64,000 nt of DNA from the NCBI GenBank assembly GCA_037389465.1, contig JAZARR010000098.1, positions 1 to 64,000 of the forward strand. Reading direction: 5' to 3'. The DNA is from Baylisascaris procyonis. Taxonomy: Eukaryota > Nematoda > Chromadorea > Rhabditida > Ascarididae. The position numbers were made by a program, and so were the translations under genes. Shown one piece after another: positions 32,261-46,689 of this stretch (within the stretch, counting starts at the first letter, position 1; every line of letters starts with the position of its first letter). The notes under the pieces were generated by a model. That model was not told where the DNA came from. It did no database searches and saw only the letters and a list, made by a program, of their open reading frames with translations.

Positions 32261-35060
32261 ATCGAGTCGGATCGGGTCAGATCCAGCCGAATCGAGTCGA
32301 ACTGAATCGAATCGGGTGGAATCGTTTCGTTTCCAGCCGAATCGGGTCGAATTGGATCGAACCGAACCGAATCGAGTCCGATCAGGTCGGATCTGCCGAA
32401 CCGGGTCGAATCGGATCCAACGGAACCGAATCCAGTCGAATCGCGCCGAACCGCCCGAATCGGTTCAAATCGACCGGAACCTTGCCGAATCGGGACGAAT
32501 CGAGTCGGATCCAGAAGAATCGGGTCGAATCGAGTTGAATCGAACTGAACCGAGTCGAACCGGATCGGATCCAGCCGAATCAGGTCGAATCGGGACGGAT
32601 CGGGACGGATGCAGCCGAATCGAGTCAAACTGAATCGAATCGGGTCAGATGCAGCCGAATCGAGTCGAACTGAATCGGATCGGGTCAGATCGGGTCGGAT
32701 CCAGGGGAATCGTGTCGAATCGGGTGGAACCGGATCGGGTCGGGTCTAATCGAGTAGAGTTGGGTCGGATCCAGCCGAATGGAGTCGAACTGAATCGAAT
32801 CGGGCCGAATCGGGTCGGATCCAGCCGGATCGAGTCAAGTCGTGTCGGATTCAGGCAAATCGTGTCGAATCGGGTCAAACCGGGCCGAATCGGGTCGAAT
32901 CCAGCCAAATCGGGTCGGTTCCAGCCGAGTCTGGTCAAACCGAACCGAATCGAGTCGAATCGAGCCGAATCCAGCCGAATCGAGTCGAGCTGAACCGAAT
33001 CGGGTCGAATCGGGCCGAACCCAGCCGAATCGGGTCGGATCTGATCGGAGAGAACCGAATCGAGTCGGATCGGGTCGGATCCAGGCGAATCGGGTCGAAT
33101 CGCTTCGAATCGGATCGAACCGGGCCGAATCGTTTCGAATCGAGTCGAGTCGGGTCGGATCCGGCCAAATCGAGCCGAGCTGATCCGGGTCGGGTGGAAT
33201 CGGGCCGGATCCGCCCGAATCGGGTCGAATCGGACAGAACGGAACCGAATCCAGTCGAGTCGCGCCGAATCCACCCGAATCGGGTCAAATCGAGTCGAAC
33301 CTTGCCGAATCGGGCCGATTCGAGTCGGATCCAGAAGAACCGGGTCGAATCGGGTCGAACCGAACTCGAGTCGATTCGAGCCGAATCCAGCCGAATCGGG
33401 TCAAATCGGGACGGATCGGGCCGGATCCAGGCGAATCGGGTCAAATCGGGTGGAAACCAGGTGAATCGTGTCGATTCGGGTCAAGCCGGGCCGAATCGGG
33501 TCGCGTCCAGCCAAATCGGGTCGCTTCCTGCCGAATCGGGTCAAATCGAAGCGAATCGGGCCGAATCGGGGCGGATTTAGCCAAATCGGGTCGGTTCCAG
33601 CCGAATCGGGTCGAATCGTGTCAAACCGGGTCGAATCAGATCGGATCGGGTCGAGCCGAGTCGAGCTGAATCAAATCGGGTCGAATCCAGCCGAATCGAG
33701 TCGAACTGAATCAAATCGGGTCTGGTCGGGTCGGAATTCAGGCGAATCGTGTCGAATCGGGTCAAACCGGGCCGAAACGGGTCGGATCCAGCCAAATCGG
33801 GTCGGATCCAGCCAAATCGGATCGAGTCGAGTCGAATCGAGTCGGATCCGGCCGAGTCGAGCCGGATCCAGACGAATCGGGTCGAGCCTGGTCGAATCGA
33901 GTCGGATTCGGCCGAATGGAGTTGAATCGAATCGGGTCAGATCGGGTCGGATCCAGGGGAATCGTGTCGAATCGGGTCAAACCGGATCGGGTCGGGTCGA
34001 ATCCAGCCGAATCGGGTCGAGCTGAATCGAATCGGGTCGAATCGGGTCGGATCCAGCCGAATCGAGTCGAACTGAATCGAGTCGGATGGAACCGGGCCGA
34101 ATGGTTTCGAGTCGAGTCGAGTGGGGTCGGATCCAGGCGAATCGGGTCGAATCGTTTCGAATCGGATCGAACCGGTCCGAATCGTTTCGAATCGACTCGA
34201 ATCGAGTCGGATCCGGCCATATCGATTCGGGTCGATGCAGTCGAGTCGAGCGGAACCGGGCCAAATCGGGTCGGATCCAGCCGAATCGAGTCGAGCTGAA
34301 CCGGATCGGGTCGAATCGGATCCAACGAAACCGAATCCACCCGAATCGGGTCAAATCGAGTCGAACCTTGCCGAATCGGGCCGAATCGAGTTGGATCCCA
34401 AAGAATCGGGTCGAATCGGGTCGAACCGAACCGAGTCTAGTCGAATCGAGCCGAACCCAGCCGAATCGGGTCAAATCGAGCCGAAGGTTGCCGATTCGGG
34501 TCGAATCGGGACGGATCGGGTCGGATCCAGCCGAATCGGGTCAAATCTGGTGGGAACCAGGCGAATCGTGTCGATCCGGGTCGAAGCGTGTCGAATCGGG
34601 TCGAACCAGATTGGATCGGGTCGAATCGAGTCGAACTGAATCGAATCGGGTCGGATCCACCCGAATCGAGTCGAACTGAACCGAATCGGGTCGAATCAGG
34701 CCGGATCCACCCGAATCGGGTCGAATCGTGTCGAATCGGGTGGAACCGGATCGGATCGTGTCTAATCGAGTCGAACCGTGTCGGATCCAGCCGAATCGGA
34801 TCGGATTCGGCCGAATCGGGTCGAGTCGAGTCGAATCGACTCGGATCCGGCCGAGTCGAGCCGGATCCAGACGAATCGGGTCGAGCCTGGTCGAATCGAG
34901 TCAAATCGAGCGAATCAAGCCGAATCGGGTCAAATCGGGTGGGAACCAGGCTAATCGTTTCGACCCGGGTCAAGCCGGGCCGAATCGGGTCGAATCCAGC
35001 CGAATCGAGTCGAACTGAATCGAATCGTGTCGGATCCAGCCGAATCGGGTTGAACTGAAT

Positions 35061-38000
35061 CAAATCGGGTCAAGTCGGGTCGGGTTCGGGCCAATCGTTT
35101 TGAATCGGGTCAAACCGGGCCGAAACGGGTGGAATCCAGCCAAATCTGGTCGGTTTCGGCCGAATCTGGTCAAATCAAACCGAATCGAGTCGAATCCAGC
35201 CAAATCGGGTCGGTTCCAGCCAAATCGGGTCGAATCGTGCCGAATCGGGTCGAACCAGATCGGTCGGGTCGAATCGAGTCGAACTGGATAGAATCGGGTC
35301 GAATCCAGCCGAATCGAGTCGAACTGAATCGAATCGGGTCAAGTCGGGTCGGTTTCAGACAAATCTGGTCGGATCTCTTCTGAGAGAACAGATTCGAGTC
35401 GGATCTTGTCGGATCCAGCCGAATCAGGTCGAGCCTGGACGAATCGAGTCGAACTGAATCGAATCGTGTCGGATCCAGCCGAATCGGGTCGAACTGAATC
35501 AAATCGGGTCAAGTCGGGTCGGATTCGGGACAATCGTTTCGAATCGGGTCAAACCGGGCCGAAGCGGGTCGAATCCAGCCAAATCTGGTCGGTTTCAGCC
35601 GAATCTGGTCAAATCGAACCGAGTCTAGTCGAATCGAGCCGAACCCAGCCGAATCGGGTCAAATCGAGCCGAAGGTTGCCGATTCGGGTCGAATCGGGAC
35701 GGATCGGGTCGGATCCAGCCGAATCGGGTCAAATCTGGTGGGAACCAGGCGAATCGTGTCGATCCGGGTCGAAGCGTGTCGAATCGGGTCGAACCAGATT
35801 GATCGGGTCGAATCGAGTCGAACTGAATCGAATCGGCTCGAATCCAGCCGAATCGAGTCAAACTGAATCGAATCGGGTCGGATCCACCCGAATCGAGTCG
35901 AACTGAACCGAATCGGGTCGAATCAGGCCGGATCCACCCGAATCGGGTCGAATCGTGTCGAATCGGGTGGAACCAGATCGGATCGTGTCTAATCGAGTCG
36001 AACCGTGTCGGATCCAGCCAAATCGGATGGGATTCGGCCGAATCGGATCGAGTCGAGTCGAATCGACTCGGATCCGGCCGAGTCGAGCCGGATCCAGACG
36101 AATCGGGTCGAGCCTGGTCGAATCGAGTCAAATCGAGGGAATCAAGCCGAATCGGGTCAAATCGGGCGGGAACCAGGCTAATCGTTTCGATCCGGGTCAA
36201 GCCGGGCCGAATCGGGTCGAATCCAGCCGAATCGAGTCGAACTGGATAGAATCGGGTCGAATCCAGCCGAATCGAGTCGAACTGAATCGAATCGGGTCAA
36301 GTCGGGTCGGTTTCAGGCAAATCTGGTCGGATCTCTTCTGAGAGAACAGATTCGAGTCGGATCTTGTCGGATGCAGCCGAATCAGGTCGAGCCTGGACGA
36401 ATCGAGTCGAACTGAATCGAATCGTGTCGGATCCAGCCGAATCGGGTCGAACTGAATCGAATCGTGTCGGATCCAGCCGAATCGGGTCGAACTGAATCAA
36501 ATCGGGTCAAGTCGGGTCGGATTCGGGCCAATCGTTTCGAATCGGGTCAAACCGGGCCGAAGCGGGTCGAATCCAGCCAAATCTGGTCGGTTTCAGCCGA
36601 ATCTGGTCAAATCGAACCGAATCGAGTCGAATCGAGCCGAATCCAACCGAATCGGGTCGGATCCAGCCAAATCGGGTCGGTTCCAGCCGAGTCGGGTCGA
36701 ATCGTGTCGAGTCGGGTCGAACCAGATCGGTCGGGTCGAATCGAGTCGAACTGGATAGAATCGTGTCGGATCCAGCCGAATCGAGTCGAACTGAATCGAA
36801 TCGTGTCGGATCCAGCCGAATCGGGTCGAACTGAATCGAATCGTGTCGGATCCAGCCGAATCGGGTCGAATCGGATCCAACCGAACCGAATGCGGTCGAA
36901 TCGAGCCGAATCAAGAGGGATCGGGTCAAATCGAGTCGGATCGGGTCGAATCCAGCCCAATCGAGTCAAACTGAATCGAATCGGGTGGAATCGTTTCGTT
37001 TCCAGCCGAATCGGGCCGAATCGGATCGAACCGAACCGAATCGAGTCGGATCGGGTCGGATCTGCCGAATGGGGTCGAACCGGATCCAACGGAACCGAGT
37101 CCAGTCCAATCGCGCCGAATCCACCCGGGTCGGGTCAAATCGAACCGAACCTTGCCGAATCGGGTCGAATCGAGCTGAATGGAACCGAACTGAGTCGAAT
37201 CGGATCGGATGCAGCCGAATCAATTCAAATCGGGACGGATCGACGGATGCAGCCGAATCGTGTCAAATTGAGTCGAATCGGGTCAGATGCAGCCGAATCG
37301 AGTCGAACTGAATCGAATCGGGTCAGATCGGGTCGGATCCAGGTTAACCGTGTCGAATCGGGTAGAACCGGATCGGGTCGGGTCTAGTCGAGTAGAGTCG
37401 GGTCGGATCCAGCCGAATCGAGTCGAAGTGAATCGAATCGGGTCGGTTCCAGAAGAATCGGGTCGAACTGAATCGAATCGGGTCGAATCGGGCGAGATCC
37501 AGCCGAATCGGGTCAAATCGGGTCGGACCCAGGCGAATCGTGTCGAATCGGGTAAAAGCGGGCCAAATCGGGTCGGGTCCAGCCGAATCGGGTCAAATCG
37601 GGTGGGAACCAGGCGAACCGTGTCGAGTCGGATCAAGCCGGGCCGAATCGGATCCGGTGAAGCCGAGTCCAGTCGAACTGAATCGAATCGGGTCGAACCT
37701 GGTCGGATCCAGCCGAATCGGGTCAGATCGGGTGGGATCCAGGCGAATCGTGTCGAATCGGGTTAAACCGGGCCGAATCGGGTCGAACCGGATCGGATCG
37801 GGTCGAATCGAGTCGAACCGGGTCGGATCCAGCCGAATGGGGTTGGATCCAGCCGAGTCGAGTTGAACTGAATCGAATCGGGTGGAATCGGGTGGGATCC
37901 AGCCGAATCGGGTCAAATCGGATTGGAACTAACCGAATCGTGTCGAATTTGGCCAAACCGTGCCGAATCGGGTCGGATCGAGCCATATCGGTTCGGATCC

Positions 38001-41000
38001 AGCCGAATCGGGTCGGATCCAGCCGAACCGGGTCGAATCGTGTCGAATCGGGTCGGATCCAGCCGAGTCGAGTCGGATGCGGCCAAATCGGATCGAGTCG
38101 AGTCGAATCGAGTCGGATCCGGTCGAATCGAGCCGAGTCCAGCCGAATCGGATCAAATCGAGTCGAAATTTGCCGAATCGCGTCCAGTCGGGACGGATCG
38201 GGTCGGATCCAGCCGAATCGAGTCGAACTGAATCGAATCGGGTCAAGTCGGGTCGGTTTCAAGCAAATCTGGTCGGATCTCTTCTGAGAGAAGAGATTCG
38301 AGTCGGATCTTGTCGGATCCAGCCGAATCAGGTCGAGCCTGGACGAATCGAGTCGAACTGAATGGAATCGTGTCGGATCCAGCCGAATCGGGTCGAACTG
38401 AATCAAATCGGGTCAAGTCGGGTCGGGTTCGGGCCAATCGTTTTGAATCGGGTCAAACCGGGCCGAAACGGGTGGAATCCAGCCAAATCTGGTCGGTTTC
38501 GGCCGAATCTGGTCAAATCAAACCGAATCGAGTCGAATCCAGCCAAATCGGGTCGGTTCCAGCCAAATCGGGTCGAATCGTGCCGAATCGGGTCGAACCA
38601 GATCGGTCGGGTCGAATCGAGTCGAACTGGATAGAATCGGGTCGAATCCAGCCGAATCGAGTCGAACTGAATCGAATCGGGTCAAGTCGGGTCGGTTTCA
38701 GACAAATCTGGTCGGATCTCTTCTGAGAGAACAGATTCGAGTCGGATCTTGTCGGATCCAGCCGAATCAGGTCGAGCCTGGACGAATCGAGTCGAACTGA
38801 ATCGAATCGTGTCGGATCCAGCCGAATCGGGTCGAACTGAATCAAATCGGGTCAAGTCGGGTCGGATTCGGGACAATCGTTTCGAATCGGGTCAAACCGG
38901 GCCGAAGCGAGTCGAATCCAGCCAAATCTGGTCGGTTTCAGCCGAATCTGGTCAAATCGAACCGAGTCTAGTCGAATCGAGCCGAACCCAGCCGAATCGG
39001 GTCAAATCGAGCCGAAGGTTGCCGATTCGGGTCGAATCGGGACGGATCGGGTCGGATCCAGCCGAATCGGGTCAAATCTGGTGGGAACCAGGCGAATCGT
39101 GTCGATCCGGGTCGAAGCGTGTCGAATCGGGTCGAACCAGATTGGATCGGGTCGAATCGAGTCGAACTGAATCGAATCGGCTCGAATCCAGCCGAATCGA
39201 GTCAAACTGAATCGAATCGGGTCGGATCCACCCGAATCGAGTCGAACTGAACCGAATCGGGTCGAATCAGGCCGGATCCACCCGAATCGGGTCGAATCGT
39301 GTCGAATCGGGTGGAACCAGATCGGATCGTGTCTAATCGAGTCGAACCGTGTCGGATCCAGCCAAATCGGATGGGATTCGGCCGAATCGGATCGAGTCGA
39401 GTCGAATCGACTCGGATCCGGCCGAGTCGAGCCGGATCCAGACGAATCGGGTCGAGCCTGGTCGAATCGAGTCAAATCGAGGGAATCAAGCCGAATCGGG
39501 TCAAATCGGGCGGAACCAGGCTAATCGTTTCGATCCGGGTCAAGCCGGGCCGAATCGGGTCGAATCCAGCCGAATCGAGTCGAACTGGATAGAATCGGGT
39601 CGAATCCAGCCGAATCGAGTCGAACTGAATCGAATCGGGTCAAGTCGGGTCGGTTTCAGGCAAATCTGGTCGGATCTCTTCTGAGAGAACAGATTCGAGT
39701 CGGATCTTGTCGGATGCAGCCGAATCAGGTCGAGCCTGGACGAATCGAGTCGAACTGAATCGAATCGTGTCGGATCCAGCCGAATCGGGTCGAACTGAAT
39801 CGAATCGTGTCGGATCCAGCCGAATCGGGTCGAACTGAATCAAATCGGGTCAAGTCGGGTCGGATTCGGGCCAATCGTTTCGAATCGGGTCAAACCGGGC
39901 CGAAGCGGGTCGAATCCAGCCAAATCTGGTCGGTTTCAGCCGAATCTGGTCAAATCGAACCGAATCGAGTCGAATCGAGCCGAATCCAACCGAATCGGGT
40001 CGGATCCAGCCAAATCGGGTCGGTTCCAGCCGAGTCGGGTCGAATCGTGTCGAGTCGGGTCGAACCAGATCGGTCGGGTCGAATCGAGTCGAACTGGATA
40101 GAATCGTGTCGGATCCAGCCGAATCGAGTCGAACTGAATCGAATCGTGTCGGATCCAGCCGAATCGGGTCGAACTGAATCGAATCGTGTCGGATCCAGCC
40201 GAATCGGGTCGAATCGGATCCAACCGAACCGAATGCGGTCGAATCGAGCCGAATCAAGAGGGATCGGGTCAAATCGAGTCGGATCGGGTCGAATCCAGCC
40301 CAATCGAGTCAAACTGAATCGAATCGGGTGGAATCGTTTCGTTTCCAGCCGAATCGGGCCGAATCGGATCGAACCGAACCGAATCGAGTCGGATCGGGTC
40401 GGATCTGCCGAATGGGGTCGAACCGGATCCAACGGAACCGAGTCCAGTCCAATCGCGCCGAATCCACCCGGGTCGGGTCAAATCGAACCGAACCTTGCCG
40501 AATCGGGTCGAATCGAGCTGAATGGAACCGAACTGAGTCGAATCGGATCGGATGCAGCCGAATCAATTCAAATCGGGACGGATCGGGACGGATGCAGCCG
40601 AATCGTGTCAAATTGAGTCGAATCGGGTCAGATGCAGCCGAATCGAGTCGAACTGAATCGAATCGGGTCAGATCGGGTCGGATCCAGGTTAACCGTGTCG
40701 AATCGGGTAGAACCGGATCGGGTCGGGTCTAGTCGAGTAGAGTCGGGTCGGATCCAGCCGAATCGAGTCGAAGTGAATCGAATCGGGTCGGTTCCAGAAG
40801 AATCGGGTCGAACTGAATCGAATCGGGTCGAATCGGGCGAGATCCAGCCGAATCGGGTCAAATCGGGTCGGACCCAGGCGAATCGTGTCGAATCGGGTAA
40901 AAGCGGGCCAAATCGGGTCGGGTCCAGCCGAATCGGGTCAAATCGGGTGGGAACCAGGCGAACCGTGTCGAGTCGGATCAAGCCGGGCCGAATCGGATCC

Positions 41001-44000
41001 GGTGAAGCCGAGTCCAGTCGAACTGAATCGAATCGGGTCGAACCTGGTCGGATCCAGCCGAATCGGGTCAGATCGGGTGGGATCCAGGCGAATCGTGTCG
41101 AATCGGGTTAAACCGGGCCGAATCGGGTCGAACCGGATCGGATCGGGTCGAATCGAGTCGAACCGGGTCGGATCCAGCCGAATGGGGTTGGATCCAGCCG
41201 AGTCGAGTTGAACTGAATCGAATCGGGTGGAATCGGGTGGGATCCAGCCGAATCGGGTCAAATCGGATTGGAACTAACCGAATCGTGTCGAATTTGGCCA
41301 AACCGTGCCGAATCGGGTCGGATCGAGCCATATCGGTTCGGATCCAGCCGAATCGGGTCGGATCCAGCCGAACCGGGTCGAATCGTGTCGAATCGGGTCG
41401 GATCCAGCCGAGTCGAGTCGGATGCGGCCAAATCGGATCGAGTCGAGTCGAATCGAGTCGGATCCGGTCGAATCGAGCCGAGTCCAGCCGAATCGGATCA
41501 AATCGAGTCGAAATTTGCCGAATCGCGTCCAGTCGGGACGGATCGGGTCGGATCCAGCCGAATCGAGTCGAACTGAATCGAATCGGGTCAAGTCGGGTCG
41601 GTTTCAAGCAAATCTGGTCGGATCTCTTCTGAGAGAAGAGATTCGAGTCGGATCTTGTCGGATCCAGCCGAATCAGGTCGAGCCTGGACGAATCGAGTCG
41701 AACTGAATGGAATCGTGTCGGATCCAGCCGAATCGGGTCGAACTGAATCAAATCGGGTCAAGTCGGGTCGGGTTCGGGCCAATCGTTTTGAATCGGGTCA
41801 AACCGGGCCGAAACGGGTGGAATCCAGCCAAATCTGGTCGGTTTCGGCCGAATCTGGTCAAATCAAACCGAATCGAGTCGAATCCAGCCAAATCGGGTCG
41901 GTTCCAGCCAAATCGGGTCGAATCGTGCCGAATCGGGTCGAACCAGATCGGTCGGGTCGAATCGAGTCGAACTGGATAGAATCGGGTCGAATCCAGCCGA
42001 ATCGAGTCGAACTGAATCGAATCGGGTCAAGTCGGGTCGGTTTCAGACAAATCTGGTCGGATCTCTTCTGAGAGAACAGATTCGAGTCGGATCTTGTCGG
42101 ATCCAGCCGAATCAGGTCGAGCCTGGACGAATCGAGTCGAACTGAATCGAATCGTGTCGGATCCAGCCGAATCGGGTCGAACTGAATCAAATCGGGTCAA
42201 GTCGGGTCGGATTCGGGACAATCGTTTCGAATCGGGTCAAACCGGGCCGAAGCGAGTCGAATCCAGCCAAATCTGGTCGGTTTCAGCCGAATCTGGTCAA
42301 ATCGAACCGAGTCTAGTCGAATCGAGCCGAACCCAGCCGAATCGGGTCAAATCGAGCCGAAGGTTGCCGATTCGGGTCGAATCGGGACGGATCGGGTCGG
42401 ATCCAGCCGAATCGGGTCAAATCTGGTGGGAACCAGGCGAATCGTGTCGATCCGGGTCGAAGCGTGTCGAATCGGGTCGAACCAGATTGGATCGGGTCGA
42501 ATCGAGTCGAACTGAATCGAATCGGCTCGAATCCAGCCGAATCGAGTCAAACTGAATCGAATCGGGTCGGATCCACCCGAATCGAGTCGAACTGAACCGA
42601 ATCGGGTCGAATCAGGCCGGATCCACCCGAATCGGGTCGAATCGTGTCGAATCGGGTGGAACCAGATCGGATCGTGTCTAATCGAGTCGAACCGTGTCGG
42701 ATCCAGCCAAATCGGATGGGATTCGGCCGAATCGGATCGAGTCGAGTCGAATCGACTCGGATCCGGCCGAGTCGAGCCGGATCCAGACGAATCGGGTCGA
42801 GCCTGGTCGAATCGAGTCAAATCGAGGGAATCAAGCCGAATCGGGTCAAATCGGGCGGGAACCAGGCTAATCGTTTCGATCCAGGTCAAGCCGGGCCGAA
42901 TCGGGTCGAATCCAGCCGAATCGAGTCGAACTGGATAGAATCGGGTCGAATCCAGCCGAATCGAGTCGAACTGAATCGAATCGGGTCAAGTCGGGTCGGT
43001 TTCAGGCAAATCTGGTCGGATCTCTTCTGAGAGAACAGATTCGAGTCGGATCTTGTCGGATGCAGCCGAATCAGGTCGAGCCTGGACGAATCGAGTCGAA
43101 CTGAATCGAATCGTGTCGGATCCAGCCGAATCGGGTCGAACTGAATCGAATCGTGTCGGATCCAGCCGAATCGGGTCGAACTGAATCAAATCGGGTCAAG
43201 TCGGGTCGGATTCGGGCCAATCGTTTCGAATCGGGTCAAACCGGGCCGAAGCGGGTCGAATCCAGCCAAATCTGGTCGGTTTCAGCCGAATCTGGTCAAA
43301 TCGAACCGAATCGAGTCGAATCGAGCCGAATCCAACCGAATCGGGTCGGATCCAGCCAAATCGGGTCGGTTCCAGCCGAGTCGGGTCGAATCGTGTCGAG
43401 TCGGGTCGAACCAGATCGGTCGGGTCGAATCGAGTCGAACTGGATAGAATCGTGTCGGATCCAGCCGAATCGAGTCGAACTGAATCGAATCGTGTCGGAT
43501 CCAGCCGAATCGGGTCGAACTGAATCGAATCGTGTCGGATCCAGCCGAATCGGGTCGAATCGGATCCAACCGAACCGAATGCGGTCGAATCGAGCCGAAT
43601 CAAGAGGGATCGGGTCAAATCGAGTCGGATCGGGTCGAATCCAGCCCAATCGAGTCAAACTGAATCGAATCGGGTGGAATCGTTTCGTTTCCAGCCGAAT
43701 CGGGCCGAATCGGATCGAACCGAACCGAATCGAGTCGGATCGGGTCGGATCTGCCGAATGGGGTCGAACCGGATCCAACGGAACCGAGTCCAGTCCAATC
43801 GCGCCGAATCCACCCGGGTCGGGTCAAATCGAACCGAACCTTGCCGAATCGGGTCGAATCGAGCTGAATGGAACCGAACTGAGTCGAATCGGATCGGATG
43901 CAGCCGAATCAATTCAAATCGGGACGGATCGGGACGGATGCAGCCGAATCGTGTCAAATTGAGTCGAATCGGGTCAGATGCAGCCGAATCGAGTCGAACT

Positions 44001-45094
44001 GAATCGAATCGGGTCAGATCGGGTCGGATTCAGGTTAACCGTGTCGAATCGGGTAGAACCGGATCGGGTCGGGTCTAGTCGAGTAGAGTCGGGTCGGATC
44101 CAGCCGAATCGAGTCGAAGTGAATCGAATCGGGTCGGTTCCAGAAGAATCGGGTCGAACTGAATCGAATCGGGTCGAATCGGGCGAGATCCAGCCGAATC
44201 GGGTCAAATCGGGTCGGACCCAGGCGAATCGTGTCGAATCGGGTAAAAGCGGGCCAAATCGGGTCGGGTCCAGCCGAATCGGGTCAAATCGGGTGGGAAC
44301 CAGGCGAACCGTGTCGAGTCGGATCAAGCCGGGCCGAATCGGATCCGGTGAAGCCGAGTCCAGTCGAACTGAATCGAATCGGGTCGAACCTGGTCGGATC
44401 CAGCCGAATCGGGTCAGATCGGGTGGGATCCAGGCGAATCGTGTCGAATCGGGTTAAACCGGGCCGAATCGGGTCGAACCGGATCGGATCGGGTCGAATC
44501 GAGTCGAACCGGGTCGGATCCAGCCGAATGGGGTTGGATCCAGCCGAGTCGAGTTGAACTGAATCGAATCGGGTGGAATCGGGTGGGATCCAGCCGAATC
44601 GGGTCAAATCGGATTGGAACTAACCGAATCGTGTCGAATTTGGCCAAACCGTGCCGAATCGGGTCGGATCGAGCCATATCGGTTCGGATCCAGCCGAATC
44701 GGGTCGGATCCAGCCGAACCGGGTCGAATCGTGTCGAATCGGGTCGGATCCAGCCGAGTCGAGTCGGATGCGGCCAAATCGGATCGAGTCGAGTCGAATC
44801 GAGTCGGATCCGGTCGAATCGAGCCGAGTCCAGCCGAATCGGATCAAATCGAGTCGAAATTTGCCGAATCGCGTCCAGTCGGGACGGATCGGGTCGGATC
44901 CAGCCGAATCGAGTCGAACTGAATCGAATCGGGTCAAGTCGGGTCGGTTTCAAGCAAATCTGGTCGGATCTCTTCTGAGAGAAGAGATTCGAGTCGGATC
45001 TTGTCGGATCCAGCCGAATCAGGTCGAGCCTGGACGAATCGAGTCGAACTGAATGGAATCGTGTCGGATCCAGCCGAATCGGGTCGAACTGAAT
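35061..45094 (+). repeat. Higher-order repeat 1: three copies of a 3.34-kb unit
   Basis: Copies run 35061-38403 (3343 bp), 38404-41748 (3345 bp) and 41749-45094 (3346 bp), each about 669 pentamers. A rare marker, TCTCTTCTGAGAGA, occurs at 35374, 36332, 38278, 38717, 39675, 41623, 42062, 43021 and 44969, giving the repeated spacing of about 958, 1947 and 439 bp. Copies 2 and 3 look nearly identical; copy 1 differs by small indels (for example near 35797 and 37226). Confidence 0.95.
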
Positions 45095-46190
45095 CAAATC
45101 GGGTCAAGTCGGGTCGGGTTCGGGCCAATCGTTTTGAATCGGGTCAAACCGGGCCGAAGCGGTTCGAATCCAGCCAAATCTGGTCGGTTTCAGCCGAATC
45201 TGGTCAAATCGAACCGAATCGAGTCGAATCGAGCCGAATCCAACCGAATCGGGTCGGATCCAGCCAAATCGGGTCGGTTCCAGCCGAGTCGGGTCGAATC
45301 GTGTCGAATCGGGTCGAACCAGATCGGTCGGGTCGAATCGAGCCGAACTGGATAGAATCGGGTCGAATCCAGCCGAATCGAGTCGAACTGAATCGAATCG
45401 TGTCGGATCCGGCCGAATCGAGTCGAACTGAATCAAATCGGGTCAAGTGGGGTCGGTTTCAGGCAAATCGGGTCGGATCTCTTCGGAGAGGACAGATTCG
45501 AGTCGGATCTTGTCGGATCCAGCCGAATCAGGTCGAGCCTGGACGAATCGAGTCGAACTGAATCGAATCGTGTCGGATCCAGCCGAATCGGGTCGAATCG
45601 GATCCAACCGAACCGAATGCAGTCGAATCGAGCCGAATCAAGAGGGATCGGGTCAAATCGAGTCGGATCGGGTCGGATCCAGCCGAATCGAGTCAAACTG
45701 AATCGAATCGGGTGGAATCGTTTCGTTTCCAGCCGAATCGGGCCGAATCGGATCGAACCGAACCGAGTCCAGTCCAATCGCGCCGAATCCACCCGGGTCG
45801 GGTCAAATCGAACCGAACCTTGCCGAATCGGGTCGAATCGAGCTGAATGGAACCGAACTGAGTCGAATCGGATCGGATGCAGCCGAATCAGGTCAAGTCG
45901 GGACGGATCGGGACGGATGCAGCGGAATCGTGTCAAATTGAGTCGAATCGGGTCAGATGCAGCCGAATCGAGTCGAGCTGAATCGAATCGGGTCAGATCG
46001 GGTCGGATCCAGGGTAACCGTGTCGAATCGGGTAGAACCGGATCGGGTCGGGTCTAGTCGAGTAGAGTCGGGTCGGATCCAGCCGAATCGAGTCGAAGTG
46101 AATCGAATCGGGTCGGTTCCAGAAGAATCGGGTCGAACTGAATCGAATCGGGTCGAATCGGGCGAGATCCAGCCGAATCGGGTCAAATCG
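45095..46190 (+). repeat. Truncated fourth copy of higher-order repeat 1
   Basis: It starts like the unit but near 45,170 jumps to sequence corresponding to about 43,260, skipping roughly 1.4 kb, and then follows the unit with further small deletions. A decayed marker, TCTCTTCGGAGAGG, is at about 45478. The right edge is approximate because similarity continues in pieces to about 46.7 kb. Confidence 0.75.
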
Positions 46191-46689
46191 GGTGGGATCC
46201 AGGCGAGTCGTGTCGAATCGGGTTAAACCGGGCCGAATCGGGTCGAACCGGATCGGATCGGGTCGAATCGAGTCGAACCGGGTCGGATCCAGCCGAATGG
46301 GGTTGGATCCAGCCGAGTCGAGTCGAACTGAACCGAATCGGGTGGAATCGGGTGGGATCCAGCCGAATCGGGCCAAATCGGATTGGAACTAACCGAATCG
46401 TGTCGAATTTGGCCAAACCGTGCCGAATCGGGTCGGATCGAGCCATATCGGTTCGGATCCAGCCGAATCGGGTCGGATCCAGCCGAACCGGGTCGAATCG
46501 TGTCGAATCGGGTCGGATCCGGTCGAATCGAGCCGAGTCCAGCCGAATCGGATCAAATCGAGTCGAAATTTGCCGAATCGCGTCCAGTCGGGACGGATCG
46601 GGTCGGATCCAGCCGAGTCGAGTCGGATGCGGCCAAATCGGATCGAGTCGAGTCGAATCGAGTCGGATCCGGTCGAATCGGGTCAAATC

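Noticed and set aside
35061..45094. Assembly duplication as explanation for the 3.34-kb copies
   Set aside because: Not excluded, but copies have different lengths (3343, 3345, 3346) and scattered substitutions, and copy four is partly deleted, as expected of real tandem repeats.
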